Shown here one piece after another: positions 36,226 through 48,274 of a DNA stretch of 64,000 bases. The translations under genes were made by a program, and so were the position numbers. The notes under the pieces were generated by a model. That model was not told the DNA's origin and made no database searches. It worked only from the letters and a program-made list of their open reading frames with translations. Position 1 is the stretch's first letter, and the number at the start of each line of letters is the position of its first letter. This stretch comes from Lutraria lutraria. Lineage: Eukaryota; Mollusca; Bivalvia; Venerida; Mactridae. Location: positions 34,889,380-34,953,379 of the forward strand of contig OZ026835.1 in assembly GCA_964023205.1 (NCBI GenBank). Reading direction: 5' to 3'.

Positions 36226-36717
36226 GTCCGGATTCCAGATTAAATTGCTAGGTGCAATACGTCTAATTTTTCAGAACAAACACCATATCCACAACGAAAC
36301 CAAACACGGCTCTTAGATATATTGAATTTATTACATGTGACATTTTCAGGAAATCTATTTTTACAGTCTTTTGAATCATTCTCACATTTATTATGCTTTA
36401 TTGTTATAAGTGAATAAATTCTATATCTCATTCTAGTGATTTATGTTCCAATATAGGCGTTTTATGCATCGCAATTGACAGAAAACTCGTATGTTTCACC
36501 AATTGGACAATAAAGTGGTATAATGTGATGCCATGATTGTCTGACATATTGTACGTTTGTTCATCTCGTTAAGAGTTCTGTATTTGAATACACTAGTGAA
36601 CAATACTCTGTGAAGTGATACAATTTTAATTTTTTGCCACAAGATGAAATCTGATATGTCGCAGAAGCCCATCTAGATAAATCACACAGTATCTATACAT
36701 AAAGAGAGAATTGTCGT

Positions 36718-36741
36718 TTATTATTATTATATTATTATTAA
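36718..36741. repeat. (TTA)n microsatellite, expanded in unit B
   Basis: A TTA/ATT run of about 24 bp, roughly half that length in unit A near 19168-19179. Confidence 0.8.
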
Positions 36742-36954
36742 CTTCAGATTAGCAGGTTGTTGAGTCTAGATTGACATATGATTGGATAATGTCAGTATTT
36801 TGTGGGATTAAGCAATACTACAAGATACGTAAATACATTATTTAGGTGTTATGTTGGGTTTTATTGCTCTGCTGGTTAATTGTCGATTTGTGTGGACATA
36901 TGGATTTATTTCAAGGGACCTTTCCTAGGATTCTGGTTGTACATTAGGGCTGAG

Positions 36955-37397
36955 TACCAGTTCACGAATCGTATCGAATACCGCTTTATAGGGTTCGGTT
37001 GATATAACGTATCGAACAAATATCGATCAAAACAAAAATGAATTTTAAAAACATATTTTGGACCGTGTTTTGTGAATTTTCGTCAAATAAAAAGTTGTGA
37101 CGCATGTATAAAACCTACCTGCTGTCAACCATAAGAAGAAAATAGTTCAGCATGAGTGCTTGGCATGCCTGCTGAATTAACATTAGGTACCTTCCCTTAT
37201 TATTAGGTACATGTATATAAGTATTCTACGCAGCCAAATTTGATTTGTATCAAGTTCCTTTGCCAATAACAGTCAATGTTTCTCAGTATTTCTGTTTTTA
37301 TTTCATAAGTATAGACCATCAAATGATATATCGGATATTGATCATTCTGTATCGATACAAATATCGTATCGATCATTTTTATCCATACCCAGCCCTA
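36955..37397. mobile_element. hAT-like non-autonomous element, unit B copy
   Basis: The ends 'tagggctgagta' and 'cagccctaa' and the 'tatcgat' motifs match 19383-19911. It lacks the extra palindrome. Confidence 0.55.
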
Positions 37398-37732
37398 ATT
37401 TTAAAATTAGCTGTGAATAGCTGTTGACCGACACATATTTTCTTTCGATTTTTGCATGCAATAATACTATTATTGTGTTTGGAACTTACCTTTAATTTTG
37501 AAGTCGGTGTGCAGTTTACATGATAAACACTTATATATAAACCTAAGTCATATTTGGACTTTAGTTAATCATTAGATTTCTTCAGTACATTATGGTATAT
37601 GCGCTACTGGCTTGAAATGTGTATATTAAAGTGGTACTTAATTTGAACTTAACTCTACTGCTTCACGCATGTTACTGTCGTAATAGACAATGCAGACATG
37701 GGCATAAAGTCAAGATTAGGATGTACTCGTAA

Positions 37733-38074
37733 AGGGTTTTAATGACCTGTATGCTATATGACAGCTGCTCAGAAATAGACAATGGCTGTCTAATTTACTT
37801 TACTACTTCTTGTGACTTACTGGTAATGCTATTCTCGGACGATAAAGCCACATTATGAGATTCATTAATCACATGGTAATTGACAAGACGTTTCTAGTTT
37901 ATTGTACGATGCAAGAATCAATTGTTAATTAATAACATAGTTTTACATATAACCGCTGAATGATTCAGACTGGTTGCACGTCTTGCACGAAACTTCCATG
38001 CAGTACAAAAATGTATAGATATATGAACCTACTTCGTGGTCCGTAATTCTAATGCCCACTACATGACCATTTGT
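37733..38074. other. Single-copy DNA right of the duplication, no gene seen
   Basis: Homology to unit A ends at 37732. No open frame or repeat was recognised. Confidence 0.55.
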
Positions 38075-38186
38075 GTTGTCGATGCGTGCTGCATGACCGT
38101 TTGTTGTCGATGCGTGCTGCATGACCGTTTGTTGTCAATGCGCGCTGCATGACCGTTTGTTGTCAATGCGCGCTGCATAACCGTTT
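38075..38186. repeat. Minisatellite, four copies of 28 bp
   Basis: Units start at 38075, 38103, 38131 and 38159. Each begins 'gttgtc(g/a)atgcg' and ends 'ccgttt', with 'gctgcat' in the middle. Units one and two carry 'cgatgcgtg', units three and four 'caatgcgcg', so the array seems to have grown by doubling. Confidence 0.95.
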
Positions 38187-38247
38187 GTTTTGCTTTATCT
38201 TTAGATTTCTTAAGGAAAATGACACTGTGATCATACGTTTTAAACAA

Positions 38248-38502
38248 TTCATGTGAGGCCGTTGTCTTGACTTGTAACTCGGCGATAAGGGTTCGATGTC
38301 CTGTCGCTGCAGGCCATAACCTTCAATGAAAATTTGACAAAAATGTCGATTTTCCTTCATATGTTTAGAAGTTGCCAGCACCTTGTAGAAAGTTTAGTAA
38401 CTTCTGGTTAGAATATGATCCAGGATAATTCGTAAGATGTTCATGGCACCGTATATAACTGATATACCGTTGGAAAATGACGTTAAATCTTCTGAAACAA
38501 CT
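38248..38502 (+). mobile_element. tRNA(Thr-TGT)-like headed SINE, family S1
   Basis: The head contains 'cttgacttgtaactcgg' (anticodon-loop region of tRNA-Thr type) and a B box 'gggttcgatgtcc'. The body shares 'ttgccagcacct' and 'cttctggttagaat' with 50818-51070, and the 3' domain reads 'aactgatataccgttggaaa' then 'gacgttaaat'. It begins about 60 bp after the 28-bp minisatellite. Confidence 0.7.
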
Positions 38503-39894
38503 CATGTCAACGATAAAAAGCCGACTATAATTGCAATGCATTTAGAATCCACGGATGATAATTACCTCCTTATTTTCTAAAAACTAATTGCAATACACTC
38601 ACATTACCTGGTTCAAATCGACAGTTTCGCTTTTGATAGTTGATGTATTTTGTCACTTTATTGCAATTACGCGGACAATGTTCGCATGCAGAACACATGC
38701 AATGCCATTACTAATGTTCCATATCCATGTTCTTGCACTTGGAATGGAAATATAACACTATTGATCATTATTGACTAATAAGTATAATTTGTGCGCATGA
38801 GAACTGATAAAAGTTCGCCAGCAATATGAAAATCCTAAACTATTAACACTATATTTATTTCTGTGTTTATCATGATTCCATGCAGAGTTTAACTAATTAT
38901 TTATTATAAGTGTTAATTTGCTATCTGCACCTTCGCACATTTTCTCCATAATTGAGAAAAGAACGATATTGTATAGTTAATACCCCAAGACATGACTTAC
39001 AAAATTTCATTTAATATAAATGTCATACCTGAACCACATCAAGGATTTGTAATGCAACGTGGTCTAATTATGTTCAATATAGTGTACATTTTGTTTATTA
39101 GAAAAAAAGTTTAAGATGATTTAGAATAAAAGTTCTATTTTCACTCCATTGTCATTGAATTTTCATCTAAGCTTATATAAATGATGTGAGATAAGAACGG
39201 TATAATTATGTATACTTGAAATAATCTTAAAATACATTCAGTAAAATGTAATCTGTTCTAATCAGTCAAACGCCAGTGAAATGATACGCCCCGTGCTTCT
39301 TCCTCAATCTGTTTAAACAATTTAGAACGACTGCAATTTATTCTGAGGATAATTTAATTATTGAATCAAAATTGAGAGTTGATTACTAAATTTCAATGAA
39401 AACGCTTTTTTATTATAATGCCACATATCATACATCTAACTTCTATTTTTGTTCAAAGTGAGATATAATCCATCAGTGGGTATGAATGTTTTTATCAGCT
39501 TCGCCGCGTTACTGGTATGCGTTTAGTAGATTCCAAAGCCATACTTACATAGCTTTCGCCTACATGCACAACTCACATCTAAACGAATAGAACTCAATAA
39601 ATGCAGGGTTACCGTGGATATAAATACACAAAGGAAATCTCATTTCCATTCTATTCAGTTATTTTGTAAATCTGTTTCTCTATTACAATGGGTTACGTCC
39701 ATATGTGGGATGTTACATTTAACCATCCCTTTCTGTATAATATCACGTGAGGGAGTAAGTGTTGGAATATGTTCTCCCTTACATAGAAATACTACTACCA
39801 AATGCACGAACTGCTACAAAACATCGCAGAGACCACACAATCTCGAATTTGTTTTTGAAAACTGAATAATAGAATACGTACTATGGGAGATTTT
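38503..39894. other. Single-copy non-coding DNA, no gene recognised
   Basis: AT-rich sequence. The open frame at 39614-39865 has no recognisable motif. Confidence 0.5.
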
Positions 39895-40110
39895 AAAGGC
39901 ACATATCACAATGCATTCAGTGTGGAGTCGCGAAAGGCTGAAAGACAAAATAAGAGCAGAGTTTGGGAAAGTACGTCAAAGGTAAAGACATAGCATGTGC
40001 CTCGAATTATAAGAACAATAATGGTGAGAAAGGATATCGTTGGTGTCAATGCTACTTCTGTTTGGGAATTCAAGACATTGAACATGATTTTCTCGCACTA
40101 GCTAGCTGCT
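39895..40110 (+). pseudogene. Possible degraded LINE C-terminal remnant
   Basis: A short plus-strand reading near 39990-40115 gives a CYFC...DIEHDFLALASC pattern, reminiscent of the CxxC...H...C cluster at the C terminus of the LINE protein. Stops surround it and the His-Cys spacing differs from the intact element. Tentative. Confidence 0.25.
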
Positions 40111-43100
40111 ATAACTGCCGATGACGACAGACAAATTAAAGAAATACATGACTTTCAAGTTTGCCTGCAAACCAAATATTGTTAGCAGACACATATTTGT
40201 TATCGAGAGTTATCATTCCTTGTCATTTCGCGACTCCTTTAAAGTGAGAAATAAACCTTTTTCCTCGTACTGTAACCTTCCGTAATCGGTATAAATCCAT
40301 TTCTAACCCTATTTACTAAGTGGTAGACGCATATTTTCTCATTTTGAAGGAATTTAATGGAATGCCTAGAAGTAACCAGTCCATGTTCACGCCATAATCT
40401 ACATAAAGCGAGGTGTTTCTCATTGAAATAAATACTTATGTCCTTGCAGTCAAAGATATCTAAGAGTCTAAGGTCATGTCTTCATAAAAACCTTATGAGG
40501 CTCGTCACGTAGGATTGTTTCAGTTTCTCCTTAGGGTCGTGATTGTTCTGATTGTCTTTTGTGTCGGTTTAGTAAAGCCATTCAGCCTTATATTTGTATA
40601 CAAGTACACCGTCAACTCTAGAATGGTTTAACTTTCTAATCCAGGTAATGCTTAACTTTCATTTTGATTTGATTTTGTTGGCTAGTTATACGTTAAGTAG
40701 AACGAGGGCAATTAGTTTGTGATTTGTTTGCCATTAATCGTACCCTCTATGATATTAATTGGGTCCATTGTTTATCTATATAATTTCATTATTTTTCTTG
40801 GAAATACATATTCCGTGTTAGGTGAGTTTTGATTAGATGGATTTTGTTGAATGAAGTAGTTTTGATGTACAAACTTATATTGGTGTTTTTTCTCGGATGC
40901 TTTTCTTGTCTATATTGCAGTATAACCTTGCTTCTTCGGACTGACAAATTTTTTTTTATGATTTATTTAGAGATGTTCCGTATTAGAAAGGTTTTAAAGA
41001 ATTAAATACGTTATGAAAATATCGGGACCAACTGGCATGTTCGGTTAAAGAGGATTGTGGATTAGAAAGATTCGGATTAGGAAAGTTCGACTGTAGTCAT
41101 ATATCGTTTGTAATTATGTTTGTCCTGAAATAGTATCCTTTATTGAGGTAGTGTTATTTCAAAGCCAATCTATGATTGCCATTTTAAGCTCGGCTATTTT
41201 CGAAGAAAAGGTCGAGCTATTGTGATCACTGCGTCGTCTATGTCAGCGTCTGCGTCTGTGCTAAAACTTTAATGTAGCTTATAACTCAGAAACTTTTAAG
41301 AGGTAGCAACATCAAACGCAATAGGTGGACAGGTCTCACTAACATGTTCAACAGACGAACATTGGCCCCGCGGATTGCGGCGCTCTTGTTTTATATAGTC
41401 TTAGTCCCCAAATATCGTGACATAAAACCAGAACCTTTCAAGGTAGGTCGAGACAAACATTCTATTGGCTCTTATTAAACTGTACAATTTACGGTCAAAT
41501 AAATAATAATTTATGCACTGATGGCGGTACATGATTACAATGTTTATATTAAGAATATACATGTACAATGAAAACATGCACATTTGAAACACCATGGCAA
41601 AAAAGATAAGAAATAAAATAGAAGCGTTCATTATCGTTTACAATAATTGGTTTTGATAAATTGTATTAAAAACAAAACACAATGAATGAAGATACTAAAA
41701 CTAAATTTAGAAATAATATCGTTTAATTCGTATCCACAAGTTCAGTATTGAAAGTTTGCCATGGATGTGAGCAAGCCTTGCGTGTTTGCTTATTTTTGAA
41801 AAGTTTCAATATTTACCTTGTAGGTCTGACATGCAATGCTATACTGAGGTTGTTCGGCTTGAGTAGAACGTCTTTATAGAATGTGATATGTTTAAAAAAT
41901 AATTGCTTTTTTGACTTAAGCGTTCTGAGTGATACATATAATTATATGCAAACTAGCTCGGTAAATTTGTTTTGGAATAGATAAACCACAAACTTATTTT
42001 AGACGTAAAACATTTATGATTTATGGAAGTATTCTGTATTTTCCAAATATTCCGTTTCATATGTAGACTTTATACGTAGCGCAATTTGATTTCAAGAACT
42101 ATGTTTGGTCTTTTTCGGAAAATATTCGAACCGCTTTATATTTTGAATAATACAGCATGCAATACTATACAATAATTTAAGATATTTACATTAGGTTTGT
42201 ACGGCCTATGGTTTGTCTTCTATTTTATTTTAAAAAAATCTAAAATCGGAACAAAATTAGCTTTTCAATATCAGATTGTTAATATAACATTACGATGGAA
42301 GTGAATATAATATAAAACTGCAATTCATATATTTGATGATCTACATTGTAAACCCAATACGTTCAATCCATTTATATGATATCAGAAATACGTATTTATC
42401 ATAGTGAGTGTACCTACGTACTGTCATATCAGGAATGTATACTAGTATAACAATAAATAATGCATTTCACACTGATTATAGAAACGTTCAAAAGGTACAC
42501 AAATAGGAAGTCGCAAAGACATAGTCTAATGCATTTGTAAATCCAAAGGTAAAATTGATCATGTCTGAAGGCAAACTGATGCAAAGATTGCCGTCCTGTA
42601 TCATGCATGCGTTTCGTGATCAATACTAATATATGCGCCGGTGCGTTACTGTTGCCCGAGCACCATCGTCAGAACGAAGGTAGAAAATAGACTGTTTATG
42701 TTGCACGCTGAGGGAGTTAAATGTGAATATGTGGGCATATAAGCATTTTAGATGCTTAAGTTATGCAGTCCATTGACCAATCCCACAATCATATTTGCCA
42801 AAATCAAGCAAGCATTCTGTAAGCCCATTCACTGTTCCATATATATATATATATATTCGTTGGCCGATAATTGAATATTATGCAAATTGTTCTGCAATTT
42901 GTTTTCATCCTCTTGGCAAATATTATTGTAATTATCTGTCTACATTTATACTACAATCATTCAAATGTATAGACAGAGGTCAACAGTATATCAAAAGATG
43001 TACAAATGATATTGTCTGATTGCCTACAAGACGGTCAACAAATCACATACAAAAAGTTGATCGTGACACATCATTAATAAAATACACATTGCAGACACGA

Positions 43101-43747
43101 TTCAATGATAATATCTTTTAGGTCTGAAATAAATCTAAAGCTCATTGTATATGCAATATTCATAGGCTATGATATACTGTATGGTTTAATGTTACGATGG
43201 CAAGTTAAAGAAAAGAACCTTGCCAAGAGTAGACTGAATTAAATGTCATATGCATAGACTACTAATATACATACAACATAATTCTATTGCTAAAAAGGAT
43301 TTTCGCAGAGTAAGCATGTTTTGCATTAGATGTTTCTAGCTTTGATAATTTATCTATCGTCAAACTACTTCATTTAAACTTCAAAACACTAGCCTCAGAT
43401 CATTGTCATGAGTTGGCGAGGGGATGTTTTAATCTATGCTCCTTCTTGCAGTAATTCTCCAGCATAATGCTTGAGATTGAATAAGAGAAATGGTATTCTG
43501 TTCCGGTATGACGCATGTGGCTTCCTTTTTATACCGTTCACTAGATATATTGAATTCCAAATAAACCATCAAAATTCAGTGCCAAACTGCCCCAATTTAA
43601 TCAAAACAAAAACTTAGTTCATGCAATGTATACTTATTTCTCGACTTCAATCAAAATTCAACTGAATATGTATTGAACAAGAAAAGAATCTTCTGATTTC
43701 TATCCATATGTTTTGTATGTTATATAAATGCATCAAAATGCCCCTTT
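40111..43747. other. Non-coding DNA, no gene recognised
   Basis: Includes a GC-richer patch at about 41200-41390 ('aaggtcgagctattgtgatc', then 'gcgtctgcgtctg' repeats and 'gcggattgcggcgctcttg') that looks like a dispersed repeat, and an (AT)n run at 42839-42856. Open frames are short and unsupported. Confidence 0.5.
42839..42856. repeat. (AT)n microsatellite
   Basis: Uninterrupted AT dinucleotides. Confidence 0.85.
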
Positions 43748-43926
43748 GGCTGAAAATGAAAATAAGTTTGTTTGGAGTGCTCCAACCCAGAATTTTAGCA
43801 ATGGGTAGGTAGGTAGGGATTTTTTAAACTATGTAACAACAGAAAAAATGCCCCCCCCCCAAAAAAAAAAAAGGATTTTCGTGAGTAGGTAGGAGCACTC
43901 CAAATAAACATGTTTTTATTTTCGGC
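43748..43926. mobile_element. Fold-back element with about 40-bp arms
   Basis: The arms 43748-43789 and 43887-43926 are imperfect complements sharing 'gtttggagtgctcc' and 'gctgaaaatgaaaa' (right-arm complement 'gccgaaaataaaaa'). The loop contains the C10 run followed by A12 at 43851-43872 and repeated 'gtaggtag'. No coding capacity. Confidence 0.7.
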
Positions 43927-44448
43927 CTTGTCCAACATATGTTTGGGTGAACTATTATGTGTGAAGTAAAACCAATATATCGTTGTCTTTGCGCTGTTTG
44001 GACACGTGATCTAGATAAAGTTGCTACAACCTAATACATGTGATTGAATACTACATGTAGTATGTAGCTTACTCAAATATCGAGTATTTATGTAAGACCA
44101 TCCCAAAACTCTGTAATACAAGAGCAATAATACGTATCCTGATTATATTCCTGTTATTCAAGATATCGAAAATCATCTGCGAATAATTGAATTTTGATAG
44201 ATGTTGATGACAGCAATATAAGATGATGCATATATCTGCACGCAATGCAGAAATACATTACTTTATTCAAATTCGCAATACGTAGATATTTTCAATAATA
44301 AGTCGGCACGCTTAGTTTTCTTCCTTATGAAACTGATTAGCAGACATTTTCCAATCTATGTTTTTTTCTTCTACGCTGTTGGCTTAATTTATGTATTGTG
44401 TAGAAAGCTCCTACCTACCTGCGTAGGTGTCATTGGAAATTTGATTAA

Positions 44449-44600
44449 TAAATGAAATTACAGAAACGAAATGATTTATTTCTTGTACAATGTACGTGGA
44501 ACATTCGTTCATGTAATAATTAATGAAATTACAAAAAAAAAACGAAGTGATTTATTTCTTATATAATGTACGTGAAACTTTTGTTCATGTCATAATTAAT
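44449..44600. repeat. Two-copy direct tandem repeat, about 75 bp
   Basis: Units 44449-44521 and 44522-44600 share 'taatgaaattaca', 'tgatttatttctt', 'aatgtacgtg' and 'gttcatgt.ataat', with a longer A run in the second. Confidence 0.85.
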
Positions 44601-45340
44601 GTCTGGAAACAATTACCATATATGTCATTGTTTGGCTAAGGATAATAACGTGAACAATATTGCAAATCTCCTCCGCTCTAGACATTAAAAATAGTCAATT
44701 GTTTCTTACCACTTACTTCACATTACACGTGGGTTATCTAACGGGTGACTGAGTTCAGACGACCTTCATGGTGTGAATGGGAAATAATGTGTAATGGTTA
44801 GGTTTCCTTCCCGGTGAAAACAACTCAGAATGTCAATTGCTGATCAGCATGCAACATTAAAAAGGTCAATATTTCCCTGATAATCATAAAATGGCCATTG
44901 CATGCTTACAATAATGAACAGTGTATTCCTATATTCTGTTCATACGGCTTTCAAGAGATTTGAACTTACACATTGACTACATAATTCCATGTATGCTTCA
45001 GTTCTTATATTGAAATAATCCAATACAAATGTTGGCGTGAAATAATATTGTATGAAAAAAAAATGAGTGAAAGGCTATTAATCTTAATGATAGACATCTT
45101 CAATATTCTGTTATCATTCTCCGAATTATGAAATCGCTAACACGCAAATACAATGGAGAAATCAAGACGTATTATTTCTTATCAATCTCCGCAGAAAAGA
45201 CATTAACGTCAATATTTAATATACAGTGAATCATGCAATCAAACTGATGGTTTTTGATAAGTTTTTTTCATTACGCTTACTAAATTAAATCTGATTGCTG
45301 TTGAAAGGGGCATCGGTTTGTTTCAGTGGGTTAAATCACA

Positions 45341-45486
45341 GAGACTTGTTTAGAAAAAATTACCCCACCCACCACGTTCGCACCTATGACTATCAATACA
45401 TATTAATACTAGTTACTGGTTATCTATATGTATTAATAGTCATAGGTGCGAACGTGGTGGGTGGGGTAATTTTCTAAACTAGTGTC
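45341..45486. mobile_element. Long fold-back hairpin, arms about 62 bp
   Basis: Arms 45341-45403 and 45425-45486 are nearly perfect complements around a loop of about 21 bp, with the GC-rich core 'ccccacccaccacgttcgc'. It directly abuts the 3' end of the minus-strand SINE that starts at 45487, so it may have inserted into the SINE tail. Confidence 0.88.
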
Positions 45487-45743
45487 TGTAGGTTAAATGA
45501 CGCTTTTCAACGGTTTTTCACTTATATACGACGGTTTACCAAACCAGTATTCCTGGACAGTACTAAAGTATTGTAACCAGTACTAACTTACCCTTCAACG
45601 AGGAGCAGGCAACCTCTCCATATATGGAGGTAAATAGACAGTTTTGTCACTGAAATTTTCATGGAAGGGTGTGACCTGTCAAGACCGGATTCGAACCAGG
45701 ATCGCCGGTTTACAAGTCCAGCACTACCACTCCATCAATCGGA
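45487..45743 (-). mobile_element. tRNA(Thr-TGT)-like headed SINE, family S1, minus strand
   Basis: On the minus strand the head reads 'ggagtggtagtgctgg', then 'acttgtaaaccgg' (tRNA-Thr-like anticodon arm with TGT), then the B box 'ctggttcgaatccgg'. The body has 'gaagggtaagttagtactgg' and 'ccaggaat', matching 50818-51070. The 3' domain 'aaaccgttgaaaagcgtca' precedes the fold-back. The best-preserved head in the window. Confidence 0.78.
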
Positions 45744-46018
45744 CAATGCATGTGATATCTGTATACTAATCAAATGCGTATTTGTTGCCCAGTCATTGAC
45801 AATGGACTGCTTACTTGTCCTTAACAATATTCATCACCTCCTTAAGAATCCTTCAAAGGCCGTAATGGTGCAATAATCGGCAAGCGACTTACATGTAAGG
45901 CCTATAAAATAACTCGTTTATTTCATTGGACAACATTTTATTATTTTGAATAAATAAGCGAATTGATTCCTAGAAAGAAATTCATACGAATTATCCGACC
46001 TTCCCAAAAGTGTGATCG

Positions 46019-46032
46019 CCCCCCCCCCCCCA
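46019..46032. repeat. C14 homopolymer run
   Basis: Directly visible. Such runs also occur at 43851-43860, 59875-59887 and 63675-63685. Confidence 0.9.
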
Positions 46033-46844
46033 AGCCAAAACCAATTCAACACAGGACAATTAAAAAAACGGAGGAAAAAACGTAATCACTACCATCGCAA
46101 ATCTCCATGTGACATGTGACCATAGTAAGATCACATGAGCATTAATATGGCTGACTTGCCAAGGAAATATCATAAAGAAACTGTTCTGTTTGTAATAAAT
46201 AGAGACATACATATTTGAATTCAGTAATTAAATATCCGATTCAGATTCCATAATAACTTTTCTCACTAAAAGATATTTTCTGTATCTGTTGTCTGTTACA
46301 AAGATGTCTGTAAGGGGAGACCACTGCGTAGAAGATCGGTTCCTTTACATGTAAACCAGTATAACAGTGATATTCTTCTTCTTTTTTGTTATCATACCTT
46401 TACTTTTCTACCATAGAATAAAACCATTCAAACATTCAAACAGGAATGTTCAAAGGAAACGTGAAAGAAAAAATATTTAAGTCTCGACAAAAAAGTTTGT
46501 GACGGAAAGATCTTCGCAGGAGATTGTATTTATTAATGATACGAACAAAACCACTAAAGCAGACAATTAAGGAGATCGTGTTTTGGAATATAAATGTTAA
46601 GTTTTATTTGGTATAAGGATAGAGCATGCAACATGAAATAAAGAGGAACTTTTGATATCAATTATTGGTGACGTGATTAGATATGAATGTATAGATAATG
46701 ACTGTTATTTTATGCGTTCTTATGCGTTCTTGTATAAATGGAAGACAAAACAAAATCTCCCAATGGGCAACCACCTTAGAAAGCAGCATGCAATCATCGA
46801 GGCAAACACGAAAGTAAAACCACGACTGATATAATCAGTATCGT

Positions 46845-47045
46845 AAAAAGAATAACTAACTTACATAATGAACAGACTGAAAATGTTAATCAAAAGGAAT
46901 TATGTAGTAAGATAACATCATGGCATAGCGAATGTTCTCTTGTCGGAGATTATTTAAGAAATGTCAACACGACTGAATGCTTGAATAATAGAACTGACAT
47001 GTGGTACTCTTTGTCAATATCTAAGATGTTATTTGTTAAATAAAG
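46845..47045. repeat. Diverged duplicate segment R2, truncated copy
   Basis: Similar to 50150-50380 and 57075-57290: 'aacagactgaaaatgtt.atcaaaaggaatt', 'tcttgtcgga', 'gaactgacat', 'actctttgtcaatat', in the same order. Non-coding. Confidence 0.5.
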
Positions 47046-47111
47046 CATGCAGTTTCATAAGATGCACTGAAATGTTGATCAAACTTCTCATGTTATTTCC
47101 AGATTGCTTAT

Positions 47112-47324
47112 TGCCTTTCAGTGTCCCCATTCAAACTACCAAGCCAAGTACTGTGTCTAGAAAATCAAAGGAAAAGGGGCAAGGCGTGTATCGGTGCTTT
47201 ACACCGGGCATGATAAAAGAACCAGGAAAGATCTTTCGAAAATAAGAGTAAGGATATAAATGCAGGGTTCTAAAATATCTCCCCACTCTCTGTGGCGGTT
47301 CTGAAACCGTAGCTTTCGAATGGG
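47112..47324 (+). mobile_element. Interspersed repeat, family S2
   Basis: Matches the reverse complement of 63650-63897 almost throughout: 'cagtgtccccattcaaac', 'gtactgtgtctagaaaatc', 'gtatcggtgctttacac', 'atctccccactctc', 'ggcggttctga'. The first part also matches 56640-56720, where a tRNA-like head precedes it, so S2 is probably a SINE and this copy is 5'-truncated. Confidence 0.65.
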
Positions 47325-47967
47325 CCGTTCAACAACAGATAAATAAAATAGATATTCCCAGATTGACTCGTTTACATTTACTCTGGATGAACATTTATAT
47401 TGATACACAACTCAAACGACGGTGTGGAATGATGCTTGGTCGTAAAATACATTTTGTATACGAAAGCAGTTTACTCAGATACATGTTTACATAATGTACT
47501 TCTGATCCACGCAATGTTTAATGACGGTAACAAGTTTTTAGAAACGTACTTTTGTTAGAGGTGTCCTTAAGTACGTCTGCGTGTATTAGTTTCTGCTACA
47601 TTTGTATATGATTTTTCCAGTGATAATTCCGACCAAAAGTAGCTCTGTACTTAAATTCAAAGATATTATTCAATCATTATTTGCCTTCAGTTTTCTGGAA
47701 ATTATATATGCAAGAGGCATTGAATTTAATAGCATTGTTGCTGAGGATTTCAATTATCAAAACTTCAATTCTCATAAATTATACTACTCTCATAACGGTC
47801 TACCGTTTATTCATGTAACTTAATGTTTTGTTTCCCCGGAGGAAAGTGTAAGGTTGGGCTCTCAAAACTATTTACCCGCCCCCTGTATTTGTGCAACCTT
47901 CCACGGAGACACCCACAGCGATACTGGTTTTTAGCCTCCGTTTTTTTGTCTGATCCTATGTATAACA

Positions 47968-47993
47968 GGGGGGGGGGGGGGTAGGGGGGGGGG
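47968..47993. repeat. G-rich tract: G14-TA-G10
   Basis: Followed by TTAAGGG. It could form a G-quadruplex on the plus strand; no other function is visible. Confidence 0.85.
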
Positions 47994-48021
47994 TTAAGGG
48001 AAGCTAGTGTTTTGGTGAATG

Positions 48022-48274
48022 TGGGATGTCTTTTTTGTGTGTTTGTTTCTAGGAATTCTTATGTAATCTATATTTATAGAGTTTACCTCGTGGTGTTTAT
48101 CAGTGTTATCTAGACCATTAAGTTCTGTAAACAAATTGCTGTTGGTTTCAGTGTTTTTGTTGGGATGTCTTTTTTTCTAGGAATTCTTATGTAATCTATA
48201 TTTACGTCATGTTTATCAGCGTTATCAAAACCATTAAGTTCTGTAAACAACTTAAAATTGCTGTAAGTTTCAGT
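48022..48274. repeat. Two-copy tandem repeat, about 139-bp period
   Basis: Units 48022-48154 and 48161-48274 share 'tgggatgtctttttt', 'ctaggaattcttatgtaatc', 'ccattaagttctgtaaacaa' and 'ttgctgt.ggtttcagt'. The second unit lost about 20 bp in the middle. Confidence 0.9.

Larger units (their letters stand above)
21277..37732. repeat. Tandem segmental duplication, unit B
   Basis: This 16.5-kb direct repeat of 489-20246 lacks the LINE and the 1.1-kb A-specific segment. Private features are 874 bp at 26853-27726, a retroposon fragment at 33590-34000, about 46 bp near 24260, and an expanded TTA run at 36718-36741. No host gene was recognised. Confidence 0.95.

Noticed and set aside
36240..36431. 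Short minus-strand frame at the edge of the 124-bp MITE in unit B
   Set aside because: The unit A counterpart differs by small changes in the same bases, and there is no motif or start context to support it.
38075..38186. CRISPR-like array of 28-bp repeats
   Set aside because: The units are directly adjacent with no unique spacers, and the context is eukaryotic. It is a minisatellite.
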